DNA of 64,000 nt from Candidatus Zixiibacteriota bacterium. Its GTDB lineage: Bacteria; Zixibacteria; MSB-5A5; GN15; JACZUZ01. Shown here in pieces: positions 1-8,150 of this stretch (positions are counted from its first letter, which is position 1; every line of letters begins with the position of its first letter). Made by a program: the position numbers and the translations under genes. Location: positions 450,239 through 514,238 of the forward strand of contig JAJRPJ010000010.1 in NCBI GenBank assembly GCA_024280835.1, read 5' to 3'. The notes beneath the pieces are model-generated. The model saw nothing but the letters and a program-made list of their open reading frames with translations, did not search any database and was not told the origin of the DNA.

Positions 1-26
1 TCTTTGACACTATTGAAGTGCCATAG
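1..26 (+). CDS. Probable C-terminal tail of a MoxR-type AAA ATPase (partial)
   Basis: Only the last seven codons would be inside the window: the frame ending at the TAG at 24-26 reads FDTIEVP. MoxR ATPases commonly end in a short tail of this kind, and in most genomes with a Bat operon moxR lies immediately upstream of the DUF58 gene, which is the next gene here. The call rests on context and seven residues, so it is weak. The last 15 bases of this frame, including the stop codon, are repeated twice more in tandem just downstream. Confidence 0.35.
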
Positions 27-57
27 ATTGAAGTTTCATAGGTTTGAAGCGCCATAG
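12..57 (+). repeat. Three imperfect 15-16 bp tandem repeats
   Basis: The unit ATTGAAGTGCCATAG at 12-26 is followed by ATTGAAGTTTCATAG at 27-41 and GTTTGAAGCGCCATAG at 42-57. The first unit is the presumed moxR tail with its stop codon, so the array looks like a slippage duplication of a gene end. The rest of the spacer up to the next start at 187 shows no other clear feature except an A/T-rich stretch with TATATT at 179-184. Confidence 0.7.
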
Positions 58-186
58 GGCGAAGCGTAGCGAACGCAGTGGCAATGTATGTGTCATGGGC
101 GTTAAGAGTGTGAAGCAAGGAAAGGGCGATTGTTGTTCTGGTCTTGCGTTGGTTAATAGAAAATCTTACTTGTTTGGATATATTAC

Positions 187-1065
187 TTGTCTCTTTCTCG
201 TGAAATACTCGCTAAAGTAAAGCGTATAGAAATTCGCACTAAACGATTGGTCAATGACCTCTTCGGTGGGGAATATCATTCTTCCTTCAAAGGACTTGGA
301 ATGGAATTCGACGAAGTTCGCGAATATATGCCTGGCGACGATGTGCGCTCTATTGACTGGAATGTCACAGCGCGCACAGGGGTTCCTTATATTAAGAAGT
401 TCCGTGAAGAGCGCGAGCTAACAGTTCTTTTTATCTTTGACGCATCATCGTCCTCATACTTCGGAGCGCATGAGCGCCTTAAATCTGATGTCGCCGCCGA
501 GTTATGTGCTTTGTTAGCCTTCTCGGCAATCAAGAACAATGACAAAGTCGGCATGATAATCTTCACCGACCATATCGAAATGTATATCCCGCCCAAAAAA
601 GGCCGTGGGCATGTCCTGCGTCTTATTCGTGAAATACTGGCCTTTGAGCCAACAGGGCACGGCACAGATATCGGGATGGCTTTGGAGTACCTAATGAGTG
701 TCACCAAGCGCCGCGCAGTAGTCTTCTTGGTCTCTGACTTCATCGACAGTAACTTTGACAAACCCCTGCGTGTCGCCAATCGTAAACACGATATGATCGC
801 TCTGAAAATCGCTGATAGGCGTGAATTGGAGTTCCAGTCGGCTGGGATACTCGAATTAGAAGACTCCGAAACAGGTGAGCTGTTTTTGGTGGATACGTCT
901 TCAAAGAAATTTCAGGTCGAGTTTGCTAGTCGAGTTAGTCGTGAAGACGAACGTCTCAAAAAGCGCTTTGATTCAATGAACCTTGACCTCATCAGAATCC
1001 TAACCGATGAGCCATATTTTCTACCGCTAATGGCTTTCTTCAAAAGACGGGGGAAGAGGCGCTAG
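187..1065 (+). CDS. DUF58 family protein (Bat operon)
   Basis: This 292-residue soluble protein is a DUF58 family member, a group with a von Willebrand factor A-like fold encoded in MoxR/Bat operons. The family signature is clear: GMEFDEVREYMPGDDVRSIDW near residues 38-58, then a central VWA-like segment with DASSSS near residue 95 in place of the DxSxS metal site. The start is TTG; no ATG occurs upstream in frame, and the N-terminus SREILAKVKRIEIRTKRLV matches the usual family start. The gene abuts the next one with no gap. DUF58 proteins are thought to work with MoxR ATPases in chaperone-like maturation of VWA proteins, but the exact role is not established. Confidence 0.9.
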   Translation: MSLSREILAKVKRIEIRTKRLVNDLFGGEYHSSFKGLGMEFDEVREYMPGDDVRSIDWNVTARTGVPYIKKFREERELTVLFIFDASSSSYFGAHERLKSDVAAELCALLAFSAIKNNDKVGMIIFTDHIEMYIPPKKGRGHVLRLIREILAFEPTGHGTDIGMALEYLMSVTKRRAVVFLVSDFIDSNFDKPLRVANRKHDMIALKIADRRELEFQSAGILELEDSETGELFLVDTSSKKFQVEFASRVSREDERLKKRFDSMNLDLIRILTDEPYFLPLMAFFKRRGKRR

Positions 1066-2229
1066 ATGGTAAAAACTCACTCCATAGGCTTCTGCGGTAG
1101 ATTTGCTCTACGATTGTTTATCGTTGTGCTTTGTCTGTTTACGCTCTTGTCGCCAAGCCAAACAAAGTTGTTTGCGCAAAACAACGCCACCCCGGCGCCT
1201 GAAGTCAGCGCGACAGTTGACAAGGTCGAGGCATTTGTTGGAGATGTCTTTATAGTCACTGTTTCAGTTATTGCCGACTCCAGCGCTCGTGTCGCTCCCT
1301 TAGGGCTCGCCGAAAAGTTAGGCGATTTTGATGTTCAGGAGGTGGAGGTTGCCGAGCCTGTCACTCTCGAGGATGGCAGAAGGCGCTACCGAACTACAAT
1401 CAAACTGTGGGCTTTGGAAATCGGCGAAAGCGAGATACCGTCACTACCAGTTTACTATACCGGTCAAGACGATGTCGTCGATTCGGCGCAGACCAGCGCT
1501 ATGACTGTGACTGTTTCCTCAGTTGTCGGTGACGCTCTCGATAGCGCTTCAATCAAACCTCTGCGCGAACCATTGCCAGATCCTCTGGGACTCAACCAAG
1601 GCTTCGTTCGTTCGAAACTCTTCGGTTGGCTGCTGATTGGCTTGATAGTTGTAATCGGCGTTCTAGTTTGGTGGTTTATATTGCGCAAACGCAAAGAGGA
1701 AACTGAATGGGTTGACCCGCGGCCAACTTGGCAAATAGCTTTGGACAGATTAGCTGACCTACGCAATCAACCATTTTTGGCGCAGGAACTCTACAAAGAA
1801 TACTACACCGAGCTAACAGATACATTGCGCGACTATCTAGGTTCGGCGCTGTCCACTCATACGCAAGACATGACAAGCTCCGAGTTGCTCTCATCACTAG
1901 AAGCCGATTCACTGACGATTGTCTATCGTGGGCACATTGCAGATGTCTTGAAACAAGCCGACATGGTCAAATTCGCAAAAGCCAAACCACGTACCGAGCG
2001 TCCAACGCAGGATTTCGAAACTGTATATTCTGTGATTCAATCATTACGCGATGATCTCGCAGAGAGAATGCGGATTGAAGAGGAACGCCAAGCGGCCATG
2101 CAAGCTCAAAAGAATCTATCGGCAAGTAATGAAGCTGAGATTGATGGTCGGTCGAATAGTGAAGAGATCGCGCCCAGCCCCGAGCCACAGCATCCAAAAG
2201 AAGTCAGCCAGGAGGACCGCAATGTTTAG
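1066..2229 (+). CDS. Signal-peptide and single-TM protein, BatD-like N-domain
   Basis: The 387-residue product has an N-terminal hydrophobic segment ending near LFAQNN. A periplasmic beta-rich domain follows (about 45-150; features such as GDFDVQEVEV and the stretch RYRTTIKLWALEIGESEIPS resemble the BatD oxygen-tolerance repeat). Next come one membrane helix near 183-205 and a cytoplasmic helical tail rich in Glu and Gln. It sits between the DUF58 gene and batA, starts directly after the DUF58 stop and overlaps batA by 8 bases. Proteins in this position are often annotated DUF4381 or BatD-like. Gln appears to be the first residue after the predicted signal peptidase site. The precise function is unknown; an envelope partner for the VWA proteins BatA and BatB is the likely role. 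Confidence 0.75.
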   Translation: MVKTHSIGFCGRFALRLFIVVLCLFTLLSPSQTKLFAQNNATPAPEVSATVDKVEAFVGDVFIVTVSVIADSSARVAPLGLAEKLGDFDVQEVEVAEPVTLEDGRRRYRTTIKLWALEIGESEIPSLPVYYTGQDDVVDSAQTSAMTVTVSSVVGDALDSASIKPLREPLPDPLGLNQGFVRSKLFGWLLIGLIVVIGVLVWWFILRKRKEETEWVDPRPTWQIALDRLADLRNQPFLAQELYKEYYTELTDTLRDYLGSALSTHTQDMTSSELLSSLEADSLTIVYRGHIADVLKQADMVKFAKAKPRTERPTQDFETVYSVIQSLRDDLAERMRIEEERQAAMQAQKNLSASNEAEIDGRSNSEEIAPSPEPQHPKEVSQEDRNV

Positions 2230-3262
2230 ATGGGCTGGATTCCAAATTTCGGCTTTTGACTGGGTGGATGTCACTATCCCTGGCTGGGTGTTGCTTGTCG
2301 TTGGGGCCTGTGTAGTCTTGGCGCTAGCGATTATTCACTGGCGGCTACATCGTTTCACAACCTCGTCATTGCGCTATTCAGACATTCGGATGATAAAACG
2401 TATTGGCTCACCTGGCCGCGGAAAGTACCGCGTTCTGCTACCAATCTTACGCTTGATAGCAGTTGCGTTGTTGTTCGTCGCTTTGGCGCGTCCTCAGTCT
2501 GGTTCACAAGAGCGTGAACTCTCCACCGAAGGAATCGACATTGTCATCGCTCTCGATATCTCTGGCTCAATGAAAGCCGAGGACTTCCAGCCGTATAATC
2601 GTCTCTATGTAGCCAAAGAGGAGATTGAGTCATTCATCTCAAAGCGCGTTAGCGACAGAATCGGTTTGGTGGTTTTCGCTAGAACCGCTTTCACGCAATG
2701 TCCGTTGACCTTAGATTATCAGGTGCTCAAGACGTTCTTGGAGCAAGTGGACTTTGGTATCATAGATGACGGCACAGCGATTGGCACAGCGCTTGCCACA
2801 GCGGTCAATCGTCTCAAAGACTCTGATGCAAAATCAAAAGTGATTATCCTACTCACCGACGGAGTCAATAACTCTGGCGAGATTGATCCGCTAACTGCGG
2901 CCAAAATTGCCAAAACCTTCGATATGCGAGTGTACACTATCGGGGTCGGACGGCCAGGCAAATCGCAATACACTGTCGATGATCCAATATTCGGTAAACG
3001 TGTTCTCTATATGGAAAACGAAATTGATGAGGAAGTCCTCATTGAAATAGCCGAGGCGACAGGTGGCAAGTATTTTCGCGCTCGCTCCGAAGAAGAACTA
3101 TCAGGAATCTATACCGACATTGACTTGCTCGAAAAAACAGAAGTCAAAGTTAAGCAATACATAAATTACAAAGAACTATTCCCGAGTTTCTTATTGTTCG
3201 GGTTCATTTTCCTTTTCGCGGAAGCTGTTTTGTCACAGACAATTTTGCGAAAAGTTCCGTAA
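2222..3262 (+). CDS. batA: BatA, membrane-anchored VWA protein
   Basis: The 346-residue protein has N-terminal membrane helices (about 15-35 and 75-95), a VWA domain with an intact MIDAS motif (ALDISGSM, then TDGVNNSG) and a C-terminal helix near 310-335. This is the BatA arrangement. The start at 2222 was chosen over an upstream in-frame start at 2051 because GGAGG lies about 7 bases ahead and the upstream segment is only the coding region of the previous gene in another frame. The stop of the upstream gene lies inside the first codons, so translation is probably coupled. Bat proteins are linked to aerotolerance in Bacteroides and to stress tolerance elsewhere; the mechanism is unresolved. 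Confidence 0.92.
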   Translation: MFRWAGFQISAFDWVDVTIPGWVLLVVGACVVLALAIIHWRLHRFTTSSLRYSDIRMIKRIGSPGRGKYRVLLPILRLIAVALLFVALARPQSGSQERELSTEGIDIVIALDISGSMKAEDFQPYNRLYVAKEEIESFISKRVSDRIGLVVFARTAFTQCPLTLDYQVLKTFLEQVDFGIIDDGTAIGTALATAVNRLKDSDAKSKVIILLTDGVNNSGEIDPLTAAKIAKTFDMRVYTIGVGRPGKSQYTVDDPIFGKRVLYMENEIDEEVLIEIAEATGGKYFRARSEEELSGIYTDIDLLEKTEVKVKQYINYKELFPSFLLFGFIFLFAEAVLSQTILRKVP

Positions 3263-3331
3263 GCTCAGTCTGGGTAGACTTAGTAGAATATTCTAGTATT
3301 ATTTGATACAGAGTAGAAGTAGAGAAAAAAC

Positions 3332-4444
3332 ATGAGATTTGAAAATACAGACGCGCTTTGGCTCCTTCTAATCAGTGGGCTGCTCTTGGCGCTCTATTGG
3401 TGGGGAATCAGGCGCAAGAAGCGCGATATCGCCAGATTCGGCGACCTAGCGCTAACTTTGGATAATCGTGTCGGGGTTTCTTTTGGCCGCCAACTCAGCA
3501 AAGGCGCTCTAGTGTCTTTTGCTGCCATCATGATAACTTTGGCGACAGCTCGTTTCCAATGTGGCACACATCTCGAAGCTGTCAAAACCGAAGGCATTGA
3601 TATAATCATCGCAGTCGATGTTTCCTATTCGATGTTAGCTGAGGACTTGAAACCAAATCGTCTGGCGCATGCGGTTCAAGAAGTCCGCGGACTAATTGAT
3701 TCATTGCAGGGCGATAGAATCGGCTTGGTCGCCTTTGCTGGTGACGCCTTTGTGCAATGCCCATTGACAGTTGATTATTCTGCGGCGTCACTATTTCTAA
3801 CGGCTTTCAATATTGGCCTCATAGACCAACAAGGAACTGCCATCGGCGAGGCCATCAGAGTGGCAACCAAAGCTTTCGATGTCGAGGATGACAAGCACAA
3901 AGCTTTAATTCTCCTGACCGACGGAGAAGACCACGACACCGATCCACTTGGCGCCGCCAAAGAGGCTGCCGAACAAGGTGTGACTATCTATCCTATAGGA
4001 ATTGGTTCAGCGCAGGGCGAGCCGATTCCTATTTATGACCAGAACGGCGAGCGCACAGGATTCATAAAGGACGAAGACGGCAAAGTTGTGTTGAGCCGCC
4101 TCGGTGAAGCCACGTTACGAGAAATAGTGGATATTACTGGCGGCAAATATTATCGCGCCACCCCAGGTGGTTTGGAATTGGGGCAAGTCTTAAACGACAT
4201 CCGCGGCATGGACAAAAAAGAACTCGGCGGTCAATTAGTGACTCAATATGCCGACCGCTATCAATGGCCATTATTATTGGGTTTGGCGCTTTTGTTGATT
4301 GAGTTTATAATTCCAGAACGTCCTGGTGGACTATGGAACAAGATATTTGCCAGACGTAAAGAAGGTGAGCCAGAGGGTGACAACGCAAGTTTCAAGAAAC
4401 TACCCACAGACGAGGAGCAAGAGAACATAAATGTTGAAATCTAA
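3332..4444 (+). CDS. batB: BatB, membrane-anchored VWA protein
   Basis: This is a 370-residue paralogue of BatA. It has N-terminal helices (about 8-25 and 60-78), a VWA domain with DVSYSM as the metal site and TDGEDHDTD as the distal motif, and a C-terminal helix near 310-328 before a charged cytoplasmic tail. BatB normally follows BatA and carries the same topology. A 69-base spacer separates it from batA, and its last 14 bases overlap the start of the TPR gene batC. BatA, BatB and BatC are believed to form a membrane complex, with the TPR protein contacting the VWA domains. Confidence 0.92.
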   Translation: MRFENTDALWLLLISGLLLALYWWGIRRKKRDIARFGDLALTLDNRVGVSFGRQLSKGALVSFAAIMITLATARFQCGTHLEAVKTEGIDIIIAVDVSYSMLAEDLKPNRLAHAVQEVRGLIDSLQGDRIGLVAFAGDAFVQCPLTVDYSAASLFLTAFNIGLIDQQGTAIGEAIRVATKAFDVEDDKHKALILLTDGEDHDTDPLGAAKEAAEQGVTIYPIGIGSAQGEPIPIYDQNGERTGFIKDEDGKVVLSRLGEATLREIVDITGGKYYRATPGGLELGQVLNDIRGMDKKELGGQLVTQYADRYQWPLLLGLALLLIEFIIPERPGGLWNKIFARRKEGEPEGDNASFKKLPTDEEQENINVEI

Positions 4445-5291
4445 AACTCCAAAAACTCTTATTAAGAAAATGGTAACGATTACGTCACTAGCTATATACG
4501 CTTTTAGCGCTGTTGGCCTTCTGTTAGTCTCTTCTGCCACTGCTGAAGAAATAGACAAAAAGCTCATCTCAGAGCAAGCCTATAAGGCCTATCAGGTAGG
4601 CAATTACGAACGCGCGTTATCTCTGTACAATAAAATCGGCGAGAAGATGCCAGCGCCCGTGGCGGAGTTGGAATTTAACAAAGGCGCTGTGCGCTATCGC
4701 ATGGGAGAATTTGAAGACGCCGCCAAAGATTTTGACAATGCTTTGACCAGTGAAAACCAAGCCACTACCCAAAACTCTCACTTCAATTTGGGCAATACAT
4801 ATTTCCAAGGCCAGCAATACGACAAAGCTGTCGAACAGTACAAAGAAGCTCTAAAACTCGATCCAGCTGATACTGACTCCAAATACAATTTGGAACTCGC
4901 GCTGCATCAACTTCAAGAGCAAGAGAAGAAATCCAAAGACGACCAAGACCAAGATCAGGATAAGGATCAAGAAAAAGACAAAGACAAAGAAAAAGAAAAA
5001 GACGAGCAGGACAAAAAAGACCAACAAGATAAGCAGGACAAGCAAGACGAGAACAAAGATCAAGAAAAGCAGGACGAGCAAAAAAACAAGGACGACGAGA
5101 AGAACCAAGAATCGCAGCCCGATTCAACTCAGTCCCAAAATCAACAGAATCAAAAACAACCCAATGATCCTCAGCAAATGAGCAAAGAGGATGCAGAGAG
5201 ACTCTTAAACTCTCTCAATGATGAAGAACTGAAACAGCAGCAGCGTAAAATTCTGTTGTCTTCATATCGGTATGGCGGGAAAAAGTGGTAA
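4431..5291 (+). CDS. batC: BatC, TPR protein with charged low-complexity region
   Basis: The 286-residue exported protein has a signal peptide (cleavage probable near ATAEE). Three TPR units cover about 45-165, including HFNLGNTYFQGQQYDKAVEQY. A strongly charged stretch of roughly 85 residues (about 165-250) follows, made almost only of K, D, E and Q, and the short conserved end contains KEDAERLLNSL. TPR plus a hydrophilic linker plus this C-terminal segment is typical of BatC. The linker gives long false reading frames on the other strand, which should be ignored. The gene overlaps batB by 14 bases and ends 3 bases before batD. It is probably a scaffold for BatA and BatB. Confidence 0.88.
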   Translation: MLKSKTPKTLIKKMVTITSLAIYAFSAVGLLLVSSATAEEIDKKLISEQAYKAYQVGNYERALSLYNKIGEKMPAPVAELEFNKGAVRYRMGEFEDAAKDFDNALTSENQATTQNSHFNLGNTYFQGQQYDKAVEQYKEALKLDPADTDSKYNLELALHQLQEQEKKSKDDQDQDQDKDQEKDKDKEKEKDEQDKKDQQDKQDKQDENKDQEKQDEQKNKDDEKNQESQPDSTQSQNQQNQKQPNDPQQMSKEDAERLLNSLNDEELKQQQRKILLSSYRYGGKKW

Positions 5292-5294
5292 GCT

Positions 5295-7121
5295 TTGAAA
5301 GCCTCTAACTCCATAACACGGTATTGCCAGTCCATGACTCTGTGGGCGACAATCTTGTCTATGAGCGTAGTATTTCTCGCGGCAGTGGGGCAAAAAGCTC
5401 TCGCCGCTGGGCAGGTGTCAGTAACACTGAGTGTTGACCGCACATCGATGTCTATGGGCGAAACTGCGACACTGTTAGTGACACTCAAGGGCGCCGACAG
5501 AAACTCCCCAGCTCCAGCGCTAAGAAATCTAACAGGGTTCAATATTCTCAACCGCAGTAGCTCTGTCAATTTCCAAAGTATCAATGGAGTCTCTGAAACC
5601 AGTACCAATCTCACCCTGACCATAGCTCCCAAGAAAATTGGCGCTTATGTCATCGGTCCAGCTGAAGTCACTATAGCTGGCAAACTCTATAAGTCGAATC
5701 AATTAGCGGTTGCAGTGACTGCTGAGCAGCCGATCACAGAGGCAGATGCAGGCGGCAAGAAAAAGGATTTATTCATAGAAGCGACAGTTGATAACGCCAA
5801 TCCCTATGTTGGCGAGCAAACCCTATTGATTGTTCGTTTCTACCATGCCATCAATTTACTCACGCAACCAAGTTATACCGCTCCACAGACAACCGACTTT
5901 TGGAGTGAGGTCATCGCTTCTCAGCCCGCCTACTATACAAACGTTGGTGGACGGCGCTATAGGGTCTGGGAGATTAGAACAGCCCTTTTCCCAACTCGGT
6001 CAGGCAAATTGCAAATCGGACGAGCCTTCATCGAGACTCAAATAGCCAACAAACGCAGAGAAACAAAATTTGGTTTTGGCTCTTTCTTCAATCGGGGCAA
6101 ATCAGTGAGTTTACGCACACGACCACTGGAGATTAATGTCAAACCACTACCAACCGCCAACAAACCGCAAGATTTTTCAGGAGTTGTCGGCTCATATACT
6201 CTCACAGCCAGCGCCGACCAATCCACCACAGAGGTCAATTCGCCCGTAACTGTCACTGTGCGAATCTCTGGTTTAGGAAATATCAAAGTGCTGCCTAGGC
6301 CAAAGACACCCACGACAAAAGACTTCCGTATCTATGACGGCTCCTCAGAAGAGACGGTCAGCAAAGGCAAAAAGGCGCTCGGTGGTGTCAAGACTTTCGA
6401 ACAGACTTTTATCCCAACTCGGGAAGGCAGGCTCAGTATCCCTGGTGTTGTCTACGACTTCTTTGATCCGCAAGAGAAGAAATACAAAGTCATACAAACA
6501 CCAGATATGCCCTTACATGTAGAACCAAGTTCGCAAGCCTTGAACAACTCAACGCAATTCAATTTTGGCAATAATGTCAAAGTCGGTTCAGGCATGAGCG
6601 CGATTAGATATATCAAAAAAAACGACAATGATTTCACAAAAGTCGGCGAGATATTGCTTTTCGATAATCTATATTTGGCGATCAATACGCTACCTGTTTT
6701 GGCGCTCTTTGGGGCTATACTCTATCGCAGGCGACGTGATAAGTTTGATTCGGATTCAGGCTATGCGCGTTCAAGATCAGCAGGTCGTTTAGCAGCCAAA
6801 CGTCTCAAGCAAGCGCGTTCGTTGGCCTCTGTGGCGCATGCCGAAGAGTTCTTCGGAGAAATACGTTTGGCAATACTCGCATTTGTAGCCGACAAATTGA
6901 ATGTCTCTCCCCACGGTCTAACCATCGGCGAAGTGACAGAGTTACTTGCCACAGCAGGTTTCAAAGACGATGAACTAGAAAAGTGTCGCCGTTTGATTCA
7001 AAGAGCCGATTATGTTCGCTATTCGTCAGGAGCAATCACCGAAAAAGATATCCAAGGTTCACTGGAATTAGCCAATGAAATCCTTATTCGTTTACAGGAG
7101 GTAAACCTTGAACGTCTCTAA
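5295..7121 (+). CDS. batD: BatD, oxygen-tolerance family protein
   Basis: The product of 608 residues carries a signal peptide (around 20-35). Repeated immunoglobulin-like BatD domains fill about 37-430, with segments such as VTLSVDRTSMSMGETATLLVTL and NPYVGEQTLLIVRFY. One membrane helix lies near 455-475 and a cytoplasmic helical domain follows. The start is TTG, 3 bases after the batC stop; no better start is seen. It overlaps batE by 14 bases. BatD is the largest periplasmic part of the Bat system and is required with BatA-C for aerotolerance in Bacteroides fragilis; its biochemical action is unknown. Confidence 0.92.
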   Translation: MKASNSITRYCQSMTLWATILSMSVVFLAAVGQKALAAGQVSVTLSVDRTSMSMGETATLLVTLKGADRNSPAPALRNLTGFNILNRSSSVNFQSINGVSETSTNLTLTIAPKKIGAYVIGPAEVTIAGKLYKSNQLAVAVTAEQPITEADAGGKKKDLFIEATVDNANPYVGEQTLLIVRFYHAINLLTQPSYTAPQTTDFWSEVIASQPAYYTNVGGRRYRVWEIRTALFPTRSGKLQIGRAFIETQIANKRRETKFGFGSFFNRGKSVSLRTRPLEINVKPLPTANKPQDFSGVVGSYTLTASADQSTTEVNSPVTVTVRISGLGNIKVLPRPKTPTTKDFRIYDGSSEETVSKGKKALGGVKTFEQTFIPTREGRLSIPGVVYDFFDPQEKKYKVIQTPDMPLHVEPSSQALNNSTQFNFGNNVKVGSGMSAIRYIKKNDNDFTKVGEILLFDNLYLAINTLPVLALFGAILYRRRRDKFDSDSGYARSRSAGRLAAKRLKQARSLASVAHAEEFFGEIRLAILAFVADKLNVSPHGLTIGEVTELLATAGFKDDELEKCRRLIQRADYVRYSSGAITEKDIQGSLELANEILIRLQEVNLERL

Positions 7122-7911
7122 ACCTCCCAAATGTCAAACCCTGATTGGCCGCTTAGCGTTAGTATGTGGCTTCCTTGTGGCATCCCTTAATTTGATAGGG
7201 ACGTCTGTCGTAGCGCAAGAGAATCCCAGAGAGCTGTTCGCCCAAGGCAACCTGCAATATGACTCCTCACACTATATTGAAGCTATAGCCGCCTACAACC
7301 AGATAATCTTTCTCGGACAGGAATCTCCAGAGCTGTATCACAATCTTGGCAATGCCTATTTTGAATCAGGAGACCTAGGGCATGCGATCCTAAACTATCT
7401 TCGCGCTGAGCGTCTTGACCCCTACGATGATGATATTGCCGATAATCTGGCTTTTGCGAGAGGGTTTGTTTCCTTACAACTTGAAGGTGTCGAACTTAAT
7501 CCCGCTATCGAATTTTTCGACGGTGTAGCTGGCGGCGCGTCTTTGAACTTTTGGGCTTGGTTGACCACTGGCGTGATGTTTCTCTTAGTTTGTTTGTTAA
7601 TCTATCGAATCATTACACGGCAAAGAACAATCGCGCTACAAGCTGGCACAGTTGCGATTATCATCGTGTTTGTTGCATTGGCTTCGTTAACAACTTTCAA
7701 ATACCGCCATGAATTCGCCGCCGATAGGGCAGTGGTGACTCTACCAGATATCCCAGTAACCGATCGTCCATCAAGAGACGCCGCAGTTGAGTTCAGGGCG
7801 GCCGCAGGACTAGAGGTCGTTATCCGTGAACGCTCAGGTGATTTCGTTTTGGCCCTCTTTGCAAATAAACGGCAAGGCTGGGTATTACAAAACGCTTTAG
7901 AGCGTCTCTAG
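7108..7911 (+). CDS. batE: BatE, TPR plus SH3-like membrane protein
   Basis: The product has 267 residues. A signal peptide ends near SVVA-QENP, two TPR units cover about 40-120, two membrane helices lie near 148-168 and 174-195, and the C-terminal SH3-like domain contains ERSGDFVLALFANKRQGWV. The TTG start is well supported: AGGAGGT lies at 7096-7102 with ideal spacing. The order batA-B-C-D-E is thus complete and ends here. The mature protein would begin with Gln if cleaved after VVA, which matters given the glutaminyl cyclase encoded at 32549. Its likely job is in the same envelope complex as the other Bat proteins. Confidence 0.88.
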   Translation: MNVSKPPKCQTLIGRLALVCGFLVASLNLIGTSVVAQENPRELFAQGNLQYDSSHYIEAIAAYNQIIFLGQESPELYHNLGNAYFESGDLGHAILNYLRAERLDPYDDDIADNLAFARGFVSLQLEGVELNPAIEFFDGVAGGASLNFWAWLTTGVMFLLVCLLIYRIITRQRTIALQAGTVAIIIVFVALASLTTFKYRHEFAADRAVVTLPDIPVTDRPSRDAAVEFRAAAGLEVVIRERSGDFVLALFANKRQGWVLQNALERL

Positions 7912-7964
7912 AACTCATTCTGACGCTGTATGTTACAGTAATGTAAGGGTGGAGGCTTCTAGGG

Positions 7965-8110
7965 TCAGCTAGCGATTCTTTACGCTGATTTAGTTGACTG
8001 ACAGCCGTTTTGCCAATACCGTACGAAGAAGGAATTGGCGTTGAATCAGCTGCGGGGAATTCATAAACTGAGATCCGAATCATTCGGCCTTGTGGCCCTG
8101 TCGAATTCCC
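7965..8110 (+). other. Structured leader upstream of the flippase-corA pair
   Basis: The 239-base gap between batE and the next gene holds several inverted repeats. One is a nested hairpin at about 7965-8001 (GTCAG with CTGAC outside, AGCG with CGCT inside). A long-range stem pairs GGGAATTC (8055-8062) with GAATTCCC (8103-8110). Inside it are two overlapping hairpins that cannot form together: CCGAA-TCA-TTCGG at 8075-8087 and GGCC-TTGT-GGCC at 8086-8097. No T-run follows. I do not recognise a known riboswitch. Confidence 0.4.
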
Positions 8111-8150
8111 TGATAACTTTTGAAGTAACTATGTTAGCAGTAACACATAT

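Noticed and set aside
4783..5127. Long reverse-strand frames opposite batC
   Set aside because: They are the mirror of the Lys/Asp/Gln-rich linker and give Leu/Phe/Val-only chains with no homology or ribosome binding site.
7912..8150. Mg2+ (M-box) riboswitch upstream of the corA operon
   Set aside because: A GGTGGAGGCTTCTAGG stretch is faintly like the M-box start, but the rest of the conserved core could not be matched.
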